Shown here in pieces: positions 61,853-64,000 of a stretch of DNA of 64,000 bases. Each line of letters opens with the position of its first letter. The stretch's first letter is position 1. The translations under genes were made by a program, and so were the position numbers. Source of the stretch: Gadus chalcogrammus (Eukaryota; Chordata; Actinopteri; Gadiformes; Gadidae); assembly GCF_026213295.1 (NCBI RefSeq), contig NC_079425.1, positions 27,473,942-27,537,941 on the forward strand, in the 5' to 3' direction. The notes beneath the pieces are model-generated. The model was not told where the DNA came from. It searched no databases and saw only the letters and a list, made by a program, of their open reading frames with translations.

Positions 61853-64000
61853 AGTTGCGGTCATGGTTTTAGAGAAGCACAAAGGACTCTCTCCTTTGTC
61901 TCCCATCCACTGTTCCTCCTCTCATGGTCTCCCTCTGCCTCACGCACAACACTCAATACACTCAGACCCACACCCTTACACACACTCAAATACACACTCA
62001 CACGCATGCACACAGACAAACACATATTGTTTTTATGATCCTATTTTAACGTCACTCTGGGAATTGTATCCCAAGCTTTTGGGTTCCTCAGGAGGTAAAT
62101 CAGGGATCCACACATCGTCAGAACATCTGGAGCTGCTGTCCTCCTCCTACTGTTATTAGGTTCCCCTTCCATTGCTGCTGATCAATCAGGTGGATGTGTG
62201 TCTGCTGAATTACAGCTCATCAGAACATCGCTTTATAATCACTGTTTATTGAAGTGCATTAACGAAGCCACTGCTGATATGGGCTTTAGTTTTTTGTATT
62301 TAATTCTGTTTGGAGGGATTTTTTCTTACACTGTAGTTTATTTAATCATATAATCCATTCAAAGTCGTTTAATCCTCCAATGGATGCTACAATTTGAATC
62401 TTTTTAATTTGTGAACGAACTTTTCGGTTGTTGTTCTGTCTCAAAAACAGCATTTGTCCAGGTCCAAATCCTTTATTAACCAATTGGGTTAAACACCCGA
62501 AACAATAGGTAATATAAAGTAATGGTAAACACCCCTAAACAATAAGGAAGATGAAGTATATAAAGTAAAAGTATTTTAGAGGGAGATGACGATGAGAGTA
62601 CTGTACATGCCGAGCTACGTTAAGAAACGGGTTGGCCTACATTGGGCTCAAGAGTGCAGGATTAGCTAACAGTAGAAGCAGTGCCTGACCTTGATACAAC
62701 GTTGTTGATGAGTTTAAATTAGCACCTGATAACGACCATGTGGTCACCGGTTAGTACTCAAAACAAATCTATAATTAGCTTCTGCTCTGGCATGGATGGA
62801 TGGGGCATTAGAATGTGCAAACATTATAGCAGAATGCGTCCTCAAGCTGCTCACCGTTGAGAGATGTACCTGGCTGTGTTCAGATGAATGACGATAACAT
62901 CAGGGCTGCTTCAGAGACGTTCCAAGGCTCTCTTCAGTTCTCACGTCGTAGGATTTGGTTGTGTAGCAGGTGAGCCATTGTATTAACAAATACATTCATG
63001 TATTCAACCTTAAGCACAAAGTCGCTGCTAATTTACATGACGGACACGAGCATAATTCAGTACAGAGCACAGAAAACCATCTGTTGTTTCCCCGCGGCCT
63101 CATGCGTCACGTTGTTTAAAGCTGTCCCTGTTTCTTCTCCTTCTTCTCGTCTGTTAAGGATGTATTCTTTGCGGTCTAGAAAACATCATGTCTTAAAAGC
63201 TTCCTCTCGCTCTCGCTCTCTCCCTCCCATTTGGACACCATTTTATTGAGCAAACGGCTGAATGGCTCTTGTGCAGGTATTGATTCTATCCATTGCTAAA
63301 GGCAAATGTTAATTTACTTTCAAGCTCAGCAGCTTCCATCGCACCATATGCCTTTTGCGCAGCATTTAAGTGCCGGTATTTACTGGCACAAGCATTTGCA
63401 TAACTTCCCTCTCTGTCTGTACTCTGGGCGGCCTCGCAAGAGGAGAACCACTGCTGCTGCATTAAGGCTCAGATAATAGGTTGTGTAATGGTATTGACAA
63501 GGATTGACAAAATTACGGATTTGGGGACACAGAATCCGGAAACTCAAACCACTCCAGTCCATCACCCGGTGACAATCCCTCCCTCCCTTCAGACGGTACT
63601 TTGAGAACACTAAATACAAACAAACTGCTGCCCCTTGTGAAGCTGCTTTTATCTGCAACAGCATTCTTCCTGAGTGAGATACAGAGCCCGGCCTGAAGAA
63701 CACCTAACCAAATAAAGCAGATGGATCAATCCTCCTGTTTGTATTATGTTCCCGTCTGGATTTATGGTTCATATAATCTTATCTTATTTATAGTCCTAGC
63801 ACCTCCCTGGTGGAATCTGCCATGTTTTATAGCGCATCCTTGTTAGATGATACCAGCCACAAGGAGAATCCTATCATGCTGTGAAACAATCTTCACCCTA
63901 TAGAAGAAACATTTTACCATTCCATTAGCATCTTGAATGTGTCTTATATCTTTTACCCCTCTAGAAGGAACGTTAGACCTTTCTGTGTCTTATATCATTA
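61853..64000. other. Non-coding region to the window edge, no gene seen
   Basis: A small CA-rich patch at about 61965-62025; otherwise unique AT-rich sequence. No exon, RNA gene or mobile element recognised. Confidence 0.4.

Overview
The window is vertebrate nuclear DNA, almost certainly from a teleost fish. One multi-exon gene lies on the + strand: the 3' two thirds of a classical type II cadherin, recognised as cadherin-8 (cdh8). Nine coding exons (12410-12529, 16902-17069, 18271-18458, 23366-23613, 33129-33265, 35807-35928, 36881-36998, 44824-45075, 45229-45722) join into one open frame that ends in TGA. All have canonical AG/GT borders. The lengths (120, 168, 188, 248, 137, 122, 118, 252 and a terminal exon) follow the type II cadherin pattern. 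They encode EC2 to EC5, the transmembrane helix and the catenin-binding tail. The exons for signal peptide, propeptide and EC1 were not found and should lie upstream of position 1, or less likely in the gap at 2383-2482. No other host gene, tRNA or rRNA gene was recognised.

The rest is intron, 3' UTR and flanking DNA with a very heavy load of simple repeats, minisatellites and transposon relics. Position 1 to 12.4 kb (presumed intron 3) holds a 57-base poly-G run, a G-rich minisatellite broken by a 100-N assembly gap, a decayed minus-strand LINE of the L1/Tx1-like kind (about 2.5-7.1 kb), and long GA, TG and CT tracts. Introns 4-9 hold minisatellites, one of which fills most of intron 5, plus a Harbinger-like element (24270-25395), a TA-flanked inverted-repeat element (26319-27190) and a small MITE inside a 28-bp minisatellite (31631-31881). 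Intron 10 holds one minisatellite family interrupted by at least four mobile elements between about 38.0 and 44.3 kb. Intact repeat units serve as empty-site references, so target-site duplications can be read directly.

Downstream of the cdh8 stop are the 3' UTR with candidate poly(A) signals, a deletion-derivative hAT transposon inserted in a CA microsatellite (51902 to about 54264), more microsatellites, a CCCTAGA-type array (60.45-60.7 kb) and ordinary-looking non-coding DNA to the right edge.

The extreme density of long GA, CA and CT tracts recalls codfish-like (gadiform) genomes; that is inference only. I found no evidence of a new multi-gene system. The most interesting signals are the transposon-loaded minisatellite of intron 10, a foldback element nested in a hAT element, strong hairpins beside two cdh8 splice sites, and an intron-5 VNTR that carries serial 3'-splice-site look-alikes.
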